Positions 8,386-16,534 of a stretch of 64,000 nt of DNA are shown one piece after another (the stretch's first letter is position 1; each line of letters begins with the position of its first letter). The stretch is from Sphingomonas prati (lineage in GTDB: Bacteria > Pseudomonadota > Alphaproteobacteria > Sphingomonadales > Sphingomonadaceae). A program made the translations under genes and the position numbers. The stretch lies in NCBI RefSeq assembly GCF_014643515.1, contig NZ_BMJP01000001.1, forward strand, positions 372,001-436,000, in the 5' to 3' direction. The notes beneath the pieces were generated by a model. That model worked only from the letters and a program-made list of their open reading frames with translations, ran no database searches and was not told the origin of the DNA.

Positions 8386-8460
8386 GTTCCGCTCGAAGTT
8401 CAGCGGTCTAGTCGCGAACATCAAGCGCGGGGGAACGACGTCAGTTACAACGCCAACCGG

Positions 8461-9585
8461 TCAGTCGATCCGGCGTTCGCCCTCGATCGACAGGCCGTAG
8501 CCGTCGAGCCCGACCAGCGTGTGGTGCGTGTTGGTCAGCAGGACCATCTTCTGCACGCCGAGTTCGGTCAAGATCGACGCGCCGACGCCGTAGTCGCGCA
8601 GCGCCTCCATCTCGGCGACGCTCGCCTCGCCGGACCGGACGCGCAGCGCGGTGGTGAACGCGTCCTGATCGGTGCTGTTGATGATGACGATGACGCCCGC
8701 ACCCTCCGCGCCGATGATCTCCATAGATTTCTGCAGCAGCCCGCCACGCCCGCTGAGATCGTTGAAGATATCGGCGAACGGCGACAGCGCGTGCATCCGG
8801 ACAAGCGTCGGCTTGTCGGGGTCGATCGTGCCCTTGGCCAGCACCAGCTGTTCGGTGTTGGTCGCGCGGTTCCAGAAGGTCATCGCCTTCCAGTCGCCGC
8901 CCCAATGGCTGGCGAAGTCCGCCTCCGCACGCTTTTCGACCAGATGGTCGTAGCGCCGGCGATAGGCGATCAGGTCGCGGATGGTGCCGAGCTTCAGATT
9001 ATGATGCTGCGCGAAGGCGACGAGGTCGTCGAGCCGCGCCATCGTGCCGTCGTCCTTCATGATCTCGCAGATCACGCCCGACGGGTTCAGCCCGGCGAGC
9101 CGCGCGATATCGACGGCAGCCTCGGTGTGGCCGGTGCGGACCAGCACGCCGCCGTCCTTGGCGATCAGCGGGAAGACGTGGCCCGGCGACACGAGGGTGT
9201 CCGGCCCGTTGCCCGCATCGATCGCCACCGCGATGGTGCGCGCACGATCGGCGGCGGAGATGCCGGTCGACACGCCCTCCTTCGCCTCGATCGACACGGT
9301 GAAGGCGGTGCCGTGGCGCGTGCCGTTCGCGCGGGTCATCGGCTCCAGGCCGAGCTGCGTCGTGCGTTCGCTGGTCATCGCCAGGCAGATCAGCCCGCGG
9401 CCGAACCGCGCCATGAAGTTGATCGCATCGGGCGTCGCCATCTGCGCCGGGATGATGAGGTCGCCTTCGTTCTCGCGGTCCTCGTCGTCGACCACGATGA
9501 CCATGCGGCCGTTGCGCGCCTCGTCGATCAGTTCTTCGGGGGACGAGAGGAACCCGTGCCTGATATGCGCCAACGCGGTGTTCAT
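8461..9585 (-). CDS. ribB: 3,4-dihydroxy-2-butanone 4-phosphate synthase with degenerate GTP cyclohydrolase II domain
   Basis: The N-terminal DHBP synthase (about residues 10-205) is intact: the acidic loop DDEDRENEGDLI, the triad region RTGHTEAAVDIARLAGL and ICEIMKDDGTMAR are present. It makes the four-carbon riboflavin precursor from ribulose 5-phosphate. The C-terminal half aligns by position with GTP cyclohydrolase II (LVRMHALSPFADIFN) but has no cysteine at all, so the zinc site E-C-x-T-G-D...RCDC is gone. This is the RibBX-like situation, in which a separate RibA must supply that activity. The start at 9585 (MNTALAH) is preferred; MVRM at 9594 is possible. It is divergent from the photolyase gene. 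Confidence 0.88.
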   Translation of the reverse strand: MNTALAHIRHGFLSSPEELIDEARNGRMVIVVDDEDRENEGDLIIPAQMATPDAINFMARFGRGLICLAMTSERTTQLGLEPMTRANGTRHGTAFTVSIEAKEGVSTGISAADRARTIAVAIDAGNGPDTLVSPGHVFPLIAKDGGVLVRTGHTEAAVDIARLAGLNPSGVICEIMKDDGTMARLDDLVAFAQHHNLKLGTIRDLIAYRRRYDHLVEKRAEADFASHWGGDWKAMTFWNRATNTEQLVLAKGTIDPDKPTLVRMHALSPFADIFNDLSGRGGLLQKSMEIIGAEGAGVIVIINSTDQDAFTTALRVRSGEASVAEMEALRDYGVGASILTELGVQKMVLLTNTHHTLVGLDGYGLSIEGERRID

Positions 9586-9691
9586 CCGTACCATCCAACC
9601 CTGGGAATGCCTTGCCCGCATATCGGCGCGGATCGCACCGATCGCAACCCGCGCGGATGGATCGCGATACGGGCCGGACCGTTGGGCGGGG

Positions 9692-11170
9692 ATGATCGCT
9701 CCCCTCCCCGCCCCGCTCGCCTCCTGGTCCGAGGCGCCACGCGTCCGCCCGCTCAACGCCGAGGCCGTCCGGGCCGACGGACGTTACGTGCTGTGCTGGC
9801 TGCAACAGGCGTTGCGGGCGAACGACAATCCGGTGATCGACGCGGCGATCCGGCTGGGCAACGCGCTCGGCCTGCCGGTGCTGGTCTATCAGGGCGTGCG
9901 GGAGGATTATCCCTACGCGTCGGACCGGCTGCACGGGTTCATGCTCGCCGCCGGGCGCGATCTGGCGCGGGACTGTGCTGCGCGCGGCATCGCGTGCGTC
10001 CAGCATGTCGACCGGGCGGGGATGCGCGAGAAGGGCTTGGTGTACCGGCTGGCCGCGGACAGCGCGGCGGTGCTGGTCGAGGATCAGCCGACGTTCGTCG
10101 CGCGCTGGCAGTCGGAGCGTGTCGCGGCGCGGGCCGACCGCGCAGTGCTGGCGGTCAACGCGGCCTGCCTCGTCCCGCCGGCCGTCCTCGGCGACGGGAT
10201 CGGCTCGACTTCCGCCTTCCGCCGTCGGCACGAACCACTGCGCGCGGAGTGGCAGCATGCGACCGCGGAGGTGCCGGCGGTCGCACGCTACGACGGGTCG
10301 CTGCCGTTCTTGCCCGACGATCTCGGCGCAATGTCCGACGCGGACCTCGACGCGCTCGTCGCCGCAGCCGACATTGATCACAGCGTACCGCCGAGCCCGC
10401 TGTTCGTCGGCGGGCGGACGGGTGCTCTGGAAGGACTGCAGCGGTTGGTCGGCGCCGTACTGCCGAGCTATGCGGGCACGCGCAACGACGCGACGCGGCC
10501 GAAGGGCGCGAGCATGTTGTCGCCCTATCTGCATTTCGGCGTCATCGGTCCGCGCGAGGTGATGGACGCGGTCGACGCGGCCAAAGCGCCCGCCGCATGC
10601 AAGGACAAGTTCGCCGACGAGCTGCTGAGCTGGCGCGAGTGGTTCCACTACCGCGCACGGACACTGGCGGCACCGGAGCGCTACGACCGGATCGCAGGCT
10701 GGGCACGCGAGACGTTGGAGGCGCATGCCGGCGACCGCCGCTGGGACGGCGAGACGCTCGCCGACATCCTGCACGGCACGACGCAGGACGAGACGTTCAA
10801 CGCCTGCCAGCGCCAGTTCCTGATCGACGGCTGGATGCACAACAATCTGCGGATGTACTGGGGCAAGCGGATCATCGCGATGACCGCCGATCCCGAGGCC
10901 GCGTGGGCGGTGGCCTGCTACCTCAATGACCGGCTGAGCCTCGACGGGCGCGATCCGTCGACCTACGGCAACATCGCATCGTCCTTCGACGGCGGCGCGC
11001 CGGCGCGAGACGAAGCGCCGGTCTATGGCAAGGTCGCGACGCGGTCAGACGGTTCGACCCGCCACCGCCCGAACGGACCGCAATGGCTGCACGAGGCCGC
11101 CAACCGGCCCGCGCCCACCCCGACCGTCCCGGATGAAGTCCCGACCGAGCGATATCTAGTCGGCTCATAG
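9692..11170 (+). CDS. phr: Class II CPD photolyase
   Basis: This flavoenzyme splits cyclobutane pyrimidine dimers using blue light. The 492-residue protein has the class II N-terminus RYVLCWLQQALRANDNPVI and, in the FAD/DNA-binding helical domain, NNLRMYWGKRI and DGRDPSTYGNI, which are diagnostic of class II enzymes; LSPYLHFG is the shared photolyase motif. The start at 9692 is preceded by GGGCGGGG. The same frame extends hundreds of codons upstream, but there it runs antisense to ribB and is not protein-like. The last 30 residues (proline-rich) look like a flexible tail. It is probably transcribed alone. Confidence 0.9.
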   Translation: MIAPLPAPLASWSEAPRVRPLNAEAVRADGRYVLCWLQQALRANDNPVIDAAIRLGNALGLPVLVYQGVREDYPYASDRLHGFMLAAGRDLARDCAARGIACVQHVDRAGMREKGLVYRLAADSAAVLVEDQPTFVARWQSERVAARADRAVLAVNAACLVPPAVLGDGIGSTSAFRRRHEPLRAEWQHATAEVPAVARYDGSLPFLPDDLGAMSDADLDALVAAADIDHSVPPSPLFVGGRTGALEGLQRLVGAVLPSYAGTRNDATRPKGASMLSPYLHFGVIGPREVMDAVDAAKAPAACKDKFADELLSWREWFHYRARTLAAPERYDRIAGWARETLEAHAGDRRWDGETLADILHGTTQDETFNACQRQFLIDGWMHNNLRMYWGKRIIAMTADPEAAWAVACYLNDRLSLDGRDPSTYGNIASSFDGGAPARDEAPVYGKVATRSDGSTRHRPNGPQWLHEAANRPAPTPTVPDEVPTERYLVGS

Positions 11171-11183
11171 TACTTATTGGCGT

Positions 11184-11208
11184 GGGACCTAATTCGAACG
11201 TGCGCGTT
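11184..11208 (+). promoter_or_regulatory. EcfG-like general stress promoter
   Basis: GGGAC (11184-11188), a 16-bp spacer and CGTT (11205-11208) resemble the alphaproteobacterial EcfG consensus GGAAC-N16/17-CGTT with one substitution. It lies 28 bp before a stress-type four-helix-bundle gene. Confidence 0.4.
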
Positions 11209-11235
11209 CTACCGGCTCTCTCGAAAGGAGCCATC

Positions 11236-11682
11236 ATGAGCAACACGACCGACGTCACCGTCCTGAACAGCCTGATCAAAACCACGCTGGACAGCATGAA
11301 GGGTTACGAAGAAGCGGCCAAGGACGCCGAGAGCACGCAGTTCGCGACGATGTTCGCCGATTTCGCACGTGATCGCAGCGCCGTTGCGATGAAGCTGCAG
11401 GCGCAGGTCCGCACGCTGGGTGGCGAGCCGGAAATGGACTCGAGCCTGCTGGCCGCAGCGCACCGTTCGTTCATGGACCTGAAGCAGGCCATCACCGGCA
11501 AGGACGACAAGGCGATCATCGAGGAAGTCGAGCGCGGCGAAGACGTGATCAAGGCCAAGTACGAAGCCGCGATGCAGGAAGCCGACCTTTCCCCGGCGAC
11601 GCTGGCAGCGGTCAAGGACGGCTTCGCTTCGGTCAAGGAGGGCCACGACAAGATGAGCGCGCTGAAGCACAGCATCGGCTGA
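11236..11682 (+). CDS. PA2169-family four-helix-bundle protein (DUF2383)
   Basis: This small, cytoplasmic, all-helical protein of 148 residues resembles ferritin/bacterioferritin-type bundles. It begins MSNTTDVTVLNSLIKTTLDS, and the helices are separated by short turns (GEPEMDSS; TGKDDKAII). ATG at 11236 has a strong AAAGGAG ribosome site. The family is commonly linked to stationary phase and general stress but has no assigned enzymatic role. The upstream EcfG-like promoter and downstream terminator make it a monocistronic unit. Metal binding is not evident: no clear paired ExxH motif is seen. Confidence 0.85.
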   Translation: MSNTTDVTVLNSLIKTTLDSMKGYEEAAKDAESTQFATMFADFARDRSAVAMKLQAQVRTLGGEPEMDSSLLAAAHRSFMDLKQAITGKDDKAIIEEVERGEDVIKAKYEAAMQEADLSPATLAAVKDGFASVKEGHDKMSALKHSIG

Positions 11683-11705
11683 GCTTTCTTTTCGTAAGTT
11701 AATCG

Positions 11706-11741
11706 AGCGGCCGCACCCGGACCCCGGGTGTGGCCGCTTTT
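11706..11741 (+). terminator. Rho-independent terminator after the DUF2383 gene
   Basis: A GC-rich stem (AGCGGCCGCACCCGG paired with CCGGGTGTGGCCGCT, one mismatch) is followed by TTTT at 11738-11741. It is 24 bp downstream of the stop codon. Confidence 0.85.
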
Positions 11742-11992
11742 CGTTCGAGCGTTGTCCAACCGGTTACCAACCTCACACGGTACGTGCTCGCCGCCCGAAC
11801 CGAAGCTGAACAGCCCCGTTCAGGGCGCATTTGTTCGTCGTCCGTAGAACCAGGGCAGACAATCAGCTCCGCTGAAACCGCGGGGCCGCACTTGACGTAT
11901 GTTTACCGATACGCGCCGATAAGAGCCGCGAACGACCGGACCGGGGAACTCTGCCGCATGCCTGATTTCGCCCCAGCCGGACGTCGCTCCGC
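11742..11992. other. Intergenic region without a gene
   Basis: No protein-like frame is visible. It holds a small inverted repeat CTGAAC-N6-GTTCAG (11806-11823) and presumably the promoter of the ArsB-like gene. No convincing -35/-10 pair stands out. Confidence 0.5.
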
Positions 11993-13240
11993 ATGATCGC
12001 GACCGCCGCCGTCTGGTCGATCTGCGCTGGTGCCACCGCGGGCGTGATCGTGCGGCCGTTCCGCTGGCCGGAGGCGGTTTGGGCGGTGGCGGGCGCGGTG
12101 CTGCTGATCGCGGGCGGGTTCATGCCATGGGGCGCGGCGGCCGGCGCGGTCGGCAAGGGCCTCGACGTCTATCTGTTCCTAGTCGGCATGATGCTGCTCA
12201 GCGAAGTCGCGCGGGCCGAGGGGATGTTCGACTGGATCGCCGCGACCGCCGCGATCCATGCGCGCGGATCGTCGCCGCGGCTGTTCGCGCTGGTGTTCGC
12301 GACCGGGGTCGTCACGACCGCATTCCTGTCGAACGATGCCACCGCGGTCGTGCTGACCCCCGCGGTCTATGCCGCCGCGCGCAAGGCGAAGGCCGATCCG
12401 CTGCCGCTGCTGTTCGCCTGCGCGCTGATCGCCAATGCGGCCAGTTTCGTGCTGCCGATCTCCAACCCCGCCAACCTCGTGCTGTACGGCGGGCAGATGC
12501 CGCCGCTGGCCGAGTGGTTCGGGTCGTTCGCGCTGCCCTCGGTCGCGGCGATCGGTGCGACGTTCCTGATGCTGCGCTGGGTGCAGCGCGACCGGATCGC
12601 CGGCACCTGCACCACAACGGTCGAGCGCGCGCCGCTGAGCTGGGGCGGGAAGCTGGCATTCGCCGGGATCGTCGCGACCGCCGTGCTGCTGCTCGTCATG
12701 TCGTTGCGCGGGGTCGACCTCGGGCTGCCGACCTGCATAGCGGGCGTGGCGACGACGCTGGTCGTCTGCGCGCTGGCCCGACGTTCGCCCATCGCGGTTG
12801 CGCGGGACGTGTCGTGGAGCGTCCTGCCGCTGGTCGCCGGGCTGTTCGTACTGGTCGAGGCGCTGGACCGGACCGGCGTGATCGCCCGCGTTGCCGGCGC
12901 GCTGCGCACCGCGTCCGCCGATCCGGCGCGCGCGGCGGCGGTGTCCGGCACGATCCTGGCGTTCGGGTCGAACCTGATGAACAACCTGCCCGCCGGGCTG
13001 ATCGCGAGCAGTGCGGTCGCGCAGGCGCAGCCGCCGCGGATCGTGGTCGACGCGCTGCTGATCGGCGTCGATCTCGGCCCGAACCTGTCGATCACCGGCT
13101 CGCTCGCGACGATCCTCTGGCTGCAGGCGATCCGGCGGGAGGGCGAGGATGTCGGCTTCTGGCAATTCTTCCGCGTCGGCCTCGTCACGATGGTGCCCGC
13201 GCTGGTCGCGGCACTCGGCGTCCGATTGCTGATCGGATGA
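11993..13240 (+). CDS. ArsB/NhaD-superfamily (ion transporter superfamily) permease
   Basis: This integral membrane transporter of 415 residues has about 10-11 hydrophobic segments. The family features are VGMMLLSEVARAEGMFDW, FLSNDATAVVLTPAVY, LPISNPANLVLYG and FGSNLMNNLPAGL: the two asparagine-proline-rich re-entrant hairpins of the ArsB/NhaD/CitM superfamily. It could export arsenite or exchange Na+ or another anion. No arsR, arsA or arsC lies nearby, so an arsenical role is only one option. The ATG at 11993 has no strong ribosome site. The next gene begins at or just after its stop (ATGA at 13237), suggesting a two-gene operon. Confidence 0.8.
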   Translation: MIATAAVWSICAGATAGVIVRPFRWPEAVWAVAGAVLLIAGGFMPWGAAAGAVGKGLDVYLFLVGMMLLSEVARAEGMFDWIAATAAIHARGSSPRLFALVFATGVVTTAFLSNDATAVVLTPAVYAAARKAKADPLPLLFACALIANAASFVLPISNPANLVLYGGQMPPLAEWFGSFALPSVAAIGATFLMLRWVQRDRIAGTCTTTVERAPLSWGGKLAFAGIVATAVLLLVMSLRGVDLGLPTCIAGVATTLVVCALARRSPIAVARDVSWSVLPLVAGLFVLVEALDRTGVIARVAGALRTASADPARAAAVSGTILAFGSNLMNNLPAGLIASSAVAQAQPPRIVVDALLIGVDLGPNLSITGSLATILWLQAIRREGEDVGFWQFFRVGLVTMVPALVAALGVRLLIG

Positions 13241-13296
13241 CGCCCCCCTCTACCGGCCCCTCCCCCGGCACCCTCCCCCCGAACGGACGCACAGCC

Positions 13297-14526
13297 ATGG
13301 CCGCAGACACCAAGCCCAACCCGTCGCAGGGGCGCACGCTCGATGCGCTCAACTTCTTCCTGGCGGACGTGCGAGACGGGCTCGGACCGTATCTCGCCAT
13401 TTACCTGCTCGCAGTCCGGGGCCCGGCACATGGCTGGAACGAGGCGACGGTCGGCCTCGTCCTGACGATCGCCGGGATCGTCGGGCTGCTCGGCCAGACG
13501 CCCGCGGGCAGCCTGATCGACCGCAGCCGGAACAAGCCGCGGACCGTGATGATCGCCGCGCTGCTGGTGACGATCAGCAGCCTGTCGCTGCCCGTTGTCT
13601 CCGGCTTCACGTTCGTCGCGATCACGCAATCGGTGGCGGCAGTGGCGGGCGCGGTGTTCGCACCCGCGATCTCGGCGATCACGCTGGGGCTGGTGGGGCC
13701 CAAGCTGTTCGCGCGACGGGTCGGGCGGAACGAGGCGTTCAATCATGCCGGCAACGCGGTGTCGGCCGCGCTGGCCGGCGTCCTCGCGTGGAATTTCGGG
13801 CCGGTCGTGGTGTTCTGGCTGATGGGCGGGCTGACCGTGGCGAGCATCGTCACGACCATGCGGATCCGCAACGCGGACATCGACAATGCGGTCGCACGCG
13901 GGCTCGAGTGCGAGCCGGAGGAAGGGTGCGAGGAGCTGAGCGGGTGGAAGGCGCTCGTCGAAAACCGGCCGCTGCTGCTGTTCGCGGTGATCGCGTTCCT
14001 GTTCCACCTCGCCAATGCCGCGATGCTGACGTCGGTCAGCCAGCTGCTGTCGCGCACGGTGGGCAAGGACCAGGCGACGTCGCTGACCGCCGCGTGCATC
14101 GTCGCGGCGCAGCTGGTGATGGTGCCGGTCGCGGTGATCGTCGGGCGCAACACCGATCGCTGGGGGACGAAGCCGCTGTTTCTGGTCGCGTTCGGCGTAC
14201 TCGCGGCGCGCGGGGCGCTCTACACCGTGTCGAACAATCCTTGGTGGCTGGTCGGAGTGCAGGCGCTGGACGGGGTCGGCGCGGGCATCTTCGGCGCGCT
14301 GTTCCCCGTGCTGATCGCGGACCTGACCAAGGGGACCGGGCGGTTCAACGTCAGCCAGGGCGCGGTCGCCAGCGCGCAGGGGCTGGGTGCGGCGCTGTCC
14401 GCATCGCTGGCCGGCGGGATCATCGTGTCGGCGGGCTATGCCGCGGGGTTCCTGACGCTCGCCGGGATCGCCGTGGCGGGTCTCGCGCTCTACGCAATCG
14501 CGATGCCGGAGACGAAAAAGGGGTGA
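13297..14526 (+). CDS. MFS transporter
   Basis: This major facilitator superfamily permease of 409 residues has about 12 transmembrane helices and a central loop near residue 200 (GLECEPEEGCEEL). It begins with a conserved DALNFFLADVRDGLGPYLAIY helix 1, and GSLIDRSRNK is the motif-A-like loop between helices 2 and 3. The substrate cannot be told. The start at 13297 (MAADTKP) fits the family N-terminus. An in-frame ATG at 13237 overlapping the upstream stop (ATGA) would add 20 proline-rich residues and is less likely. It is probably cotranscribed with the ArsB-like gene. Confidence 0.82.
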   Translation: MAADTKPNPSQGRTLDALNFFLADVRDGLGPYLAIYLLAVRGPAHGWNEATVGLVLTIAGIVGLLGQTPAGSLIDRSRNKPRTVMIAALLVTISSLSLPVVSGFTFVAITQSVAAVAGAVFAPAISAITLGLVGPKLFARRVGRNEAFNHAGNAVSAALAGVLAWNFGPVVVFWLMGGLTVASIVTTMRIRNADIDNAVARGLECEPEEGCEELSGWKALVENRPLLLFAVIAFLFHLANAAMLTSVSQLLSRTVGKDQATSLTAACIVAAQLVMVPVAVIVGRNTDRWGTKPLFLVAFGVLAARGALYTVSNNPWWLVGVQALDGVGAGIFGALFPVLIADLTKGTGRFNVSQGAVASAQGLGAALSASLAGGIIVSAGYAAGFLTLAGIAVAGLALYAIAMPETKKG

Positions 14527-14551
14527 CCCAAAAAAATTTTCCGGCGACATT

Positions 14552-14579
14552 CTTGACGGTCGGGACACTCGAATTATCT
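14552..14579 (+). promoter_or_regulatory. RpoH-type heat-shock promoter of hsp20
   Basis: CTTG (14552-14555), exactly 17 bp, then ATTATCT (14573-14579) fit the alphaproteobacterial RpoH consensus CTTG-N17-CYTATNT with one mismatch. It lies upstream of a small heat-shock gene. Confidence 0.5.
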
Positions 14580-14580
14580 C

Positions 14581-14680
14581 GCTCGCCGTCGGATGCGTTG
14601 ATCGGTCCGGCACCCAAGTTGAGGGCACCGGCTCTCCCGGTGCTCCTTGTGCTCAGATTGCTCATGAGGAGGATTTGGAT
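14581..14680 (+). promoter_or_regulatory. ROSE-like RNA thermometer in the hsp20 5' leader
   Basis: The leader ends GATTGCTCATGAGGAGG. A TTGCT motif lies just before the AGGAGG ribosome site (14667-14672), the arrangement by which ROSE elements mask the Shine-Dalgarno through a mismatched, heat-labile stem. Directly upstream is a stable hairpin, GCACCGG/CCGGTGC (14625-14643), like the accessory stems of ROSE. The gene controlled is an Hsp20, the usual ROSE target. Confidence 0.65.
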
Positions 14681-15160
14681 ATGAGGACGAGCTTCGATTT
14701 CACTCCCTATCGGCGGTCCACGGTCGGTTTCGACCGGCTGTTCGACCTGCTCGAAACCAATGCGCGCGTCGAGACGGTCGACAGCTACCCGCCGTTCGAT
14801 ATCGAGCGCGAGAGTGAGGACAGCTACCAGATCACGCTGGCGGTGGCCGGGTTCCGGCCCGAGGACATCGACATCGTGGCGCAGGACAACCAGCTGACCG
14901 TCAGCGGGCGCCGGCCGGACGAGCGCGACGAGGGCCGCTTCGTCCACCGCGGCATCGCGACCCGCGCGTTCGAGCGACGCTTCCAGCTCGCCGATTTCGT
15001 GCAGGTGCAGGGCGCGCGGTTCGACAACGGACTGTTGCGCATCGCGCTGCGCCGCGAGGTGCCGGAGGCGATGAAGCCGCGCCGGATCGAGATCGCGAGC
15101 GCGAGCACCGCGGCCAACGACCGGATCGAAGCGCCGGTCGCGGATCGCAACGCCGCCTGA
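14681..15160 (+). CDS. Small heat-shock protein, Hsp20/IbpA family
   Basis: This ATP-independent holdase binds unfolding proteins and forms oligomers. The 159-residue protein has an alpha-crystallin domain at about residues 38-135, beginning PPFDIERESEDSYQITLAV and including GFRPEDIDI and the class A-type FERRFQLADFVQV. The start at 14681 has an ideal AGGAGG eight bases upstream. A TTG two codons earlier is in frame but lies too close to that site. Expression is probably doubly heat-controlled by the RpoH-like promoter and the ROSE-like leader. A strong terminator follows. Confidence 0.92.
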   Translation: MRTSFDFTPYRRSTVGFDRLFDLLETNARVETVDSYPPFDIERESEDSYQITLAVAGFRPEDIDIVAQDNQLTVSGRRPDERDEGRFVHRGIATRAFERRFQLADFVQVQGARFDNGLLRIALRREVPEAMKPRRIEIASASTAANDRIEAPVADRNAA

Positions 15161-15182
15161 TCCCACGTAGCGAGGTGCGAGC

Positions 15183-15221
15183 GGGCCGCCGCCGGTTTCG
15201 GGACCGGCGGCGGCCCTTTTT
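15183..15221 (+). terminator. Rho-independent terminator after hsp20
   Basis: GGGCCGCCGCCGGT and ACCGGCGGCGGCCC form a perfect 14-bp stem, followed by five T. It starts 23 bp after the hsp20 stop. Confidence 0.92.
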
Positions 15222-15314
15222 GTTGTCCGCGGCGTTCGATCAAACCGGTGCATGCCGCCGCCACCTTGGGCTATGGGGTGCGCGACGCGGCTCGGCCGCA
15301 ACGGAAGGGTGAGC

Positions 15315-16487
15315 ATGACATCGACGGAACAGCCGGCGGGCGCGGCCCCGCTCGGTCGCGGGCTGACGTTCGCGATGGCGGCGGCGGCGGGCGTCGCGGT
15401 GGCCAACATCTACTACAACCAGCCGATGCTGGGCGTGATGGAGCGCGACCTGCCCGGCGGGATCATGCCGCTGGTGCCGACCGCGACGCAGCTGGGCTAT
15501 GCCGCCGGGCTGTTCCTGCTCGTCCCGCTGGGCGACCTGGTCGAACGGCGGCGGCTGATCGTGGTGCAGTTCATCGGGCTGGCGGCCGCGCTGGCGATGG
15601 TGGCGGCGGCGCCCGGTGCGGCGCTGGTGCTGGTCGCCTCGCTGCTTGTCGGCGTGCTGGCGACCGTCGCGCAGCAGATCGTGCCGTTCGCCGCCCATCT
15701 GGCGACGCCGGAACGGCGCGGGGCGACGGTCGGCACCGTCATGGCGGGGCTGCTCTGCGGCATTCTGCTCAGCCGGACGCTTGCCGGGTTCGTCGCGACC
15801 CATGCGGGGTGGCGGGAGATGTTCTGGCTGGGCGTGCCGATGGCGCTGGGCGCGGCGGCTGTGATGGCGATGCGGCTGCCGCGCAGCATGCCGGCGGCGG
15901 AGATGCGCTACACCGCGTTGATCGCGTCGCTGGCCGATCTATGGCGGACCTTCCCCGCGCTGCGCCGTGCGGCGGTGACGCAGGCGCTGCTGTTCGGCGG
16001 GTTCAGCGCGTTCTGGACGATCCTGGCGCTCCTGCTCCAGACGCCGGCGTTCGGTATGGGCGCGGACGTCGCCGGGCTGTTCGGCGTGGTGGGCGCGGTC
16101 GGCGTGCTGGCCGCGCCGATCGCCGGGCGGATCGCGGATCGCCGCGGGCCGAAGCCGGTGATCCTGCTGGGCGCGGCGCTGACGCTGGTCGCCTGGATCA
16201 TCTTCGGGCTGTGGACTTCGATCGCCGGGCTGATCGTCGGCGTGATCCTGCTCGATTTCGGGGTGCAGGGCGCGCTGGTGTCGAACCAGCATATCGTGTT
16301 CGCGCTGCGGCCCGAAGCACGGGCGCGGCTCAACACCATCTTCATGGGCGCGATGTTCCTGGGCGGCGCTGCGGGCTCGGCCACCGCGATCTGGGCTTGG
16401 GGCGCGGGCTGGACCGCGGTGTCGATGTTCGGCGGTACGCTGTCCGCCGCGGCGCTGCTGATCCAGCTGCTGCACGCGCGGCGGTAG
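15315..16487 (+). CDS. MFS transporter (drug/metabolite efflux type)
   Basis: This 12-helix major facilitator permease has 390 residues. It contains [15 protein letters not shown] in helix 1, [13 protein letters not shown] (motif A between helices 2 and 3) and [13 protein letters not shown] (the motif A repeat between helices 8 and 9), which is typical of the YnfM/NarK-like branch of proton-coupled exporters. The ATG at 15315 has GGAAGGGTGA upstream; an earlier in-frame ATG at 15252 lacks one and encodes non-membrane sequence. The gene stands alone, between the hsp20 terminator and a stem shared with the convergent TonB receptor gene. The substrate is unknown. Confidence 0.82.
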   Translation: MTSTEQPAGAAPLGRGLTFAMAAAAGVAVANIYYNQPMLGVMERDLPGGIMPLVPTATQLGYAAGLFLLVPLGDLVERRRLIVVQFIGLAAALAMVAAAPGAALVLVASLLVGVLATVAQQIVPFAAHLATPERRGATVGTVMAGLLCGILLSRTLAGFVATHAGWREMFWLGVPMALGAAAVMAMRLPRSMPAAEMRYTALIASLADLWRTFPALRRAAVTQALLFGGFSAFWTILALLLQTPAFGMGADVAGLFGVVGAVGVLAAPIAGRIADRRGPKPVILLGAALTLVAWIIFGLWTSIAGLIVGVILLDFGVQGALVSNQHIVFALRPEARARLNTIFMGAMFLGGAAGSATAIWAWGAGWTAVSMFGGTLSAAALLIQLLHARR

Positions 16488-16497
16488 GAAATTGAAG

Positions 16498-16525
16498 CCG
16501 CCGGTCCCTCCCCGGGGACCGGCGG
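16498..16525. terminator. Bidirectional stem-loop between convergent genes
   Basis: CCGCCGGTCCC and GGGACCGGCGG make a perfect 11-bp stem with a 6-nt loop, directly between the stops of the MFS gene and the TonB receptor. T-runs are weak on both sides. Confidence 0.6.
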
Positions 16526-16534
16526 GATCACGCG

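Noticed and set aside
9586-9691. FMN riboswitch ahead of ribB
   Set aside because: Only 106 bp separate ribB from the divergent photolyase gene; no conserved FMN-element helices are seen and the space is too short.
8999-10840. Long minus-strand frame antisense to the photolyase
   Set aside because: Low-complexity, histidine/arginine-rich translation without motifs, while the plus strand encodes a full class II photolyase.
11993-13240. Arsenic-resistance operon
   Set aside because: The permease fits the ArsB/NhaD superfamily, but no arsR, arsC, arsA or arsH is adjacent, so the arsenic role is not supported.
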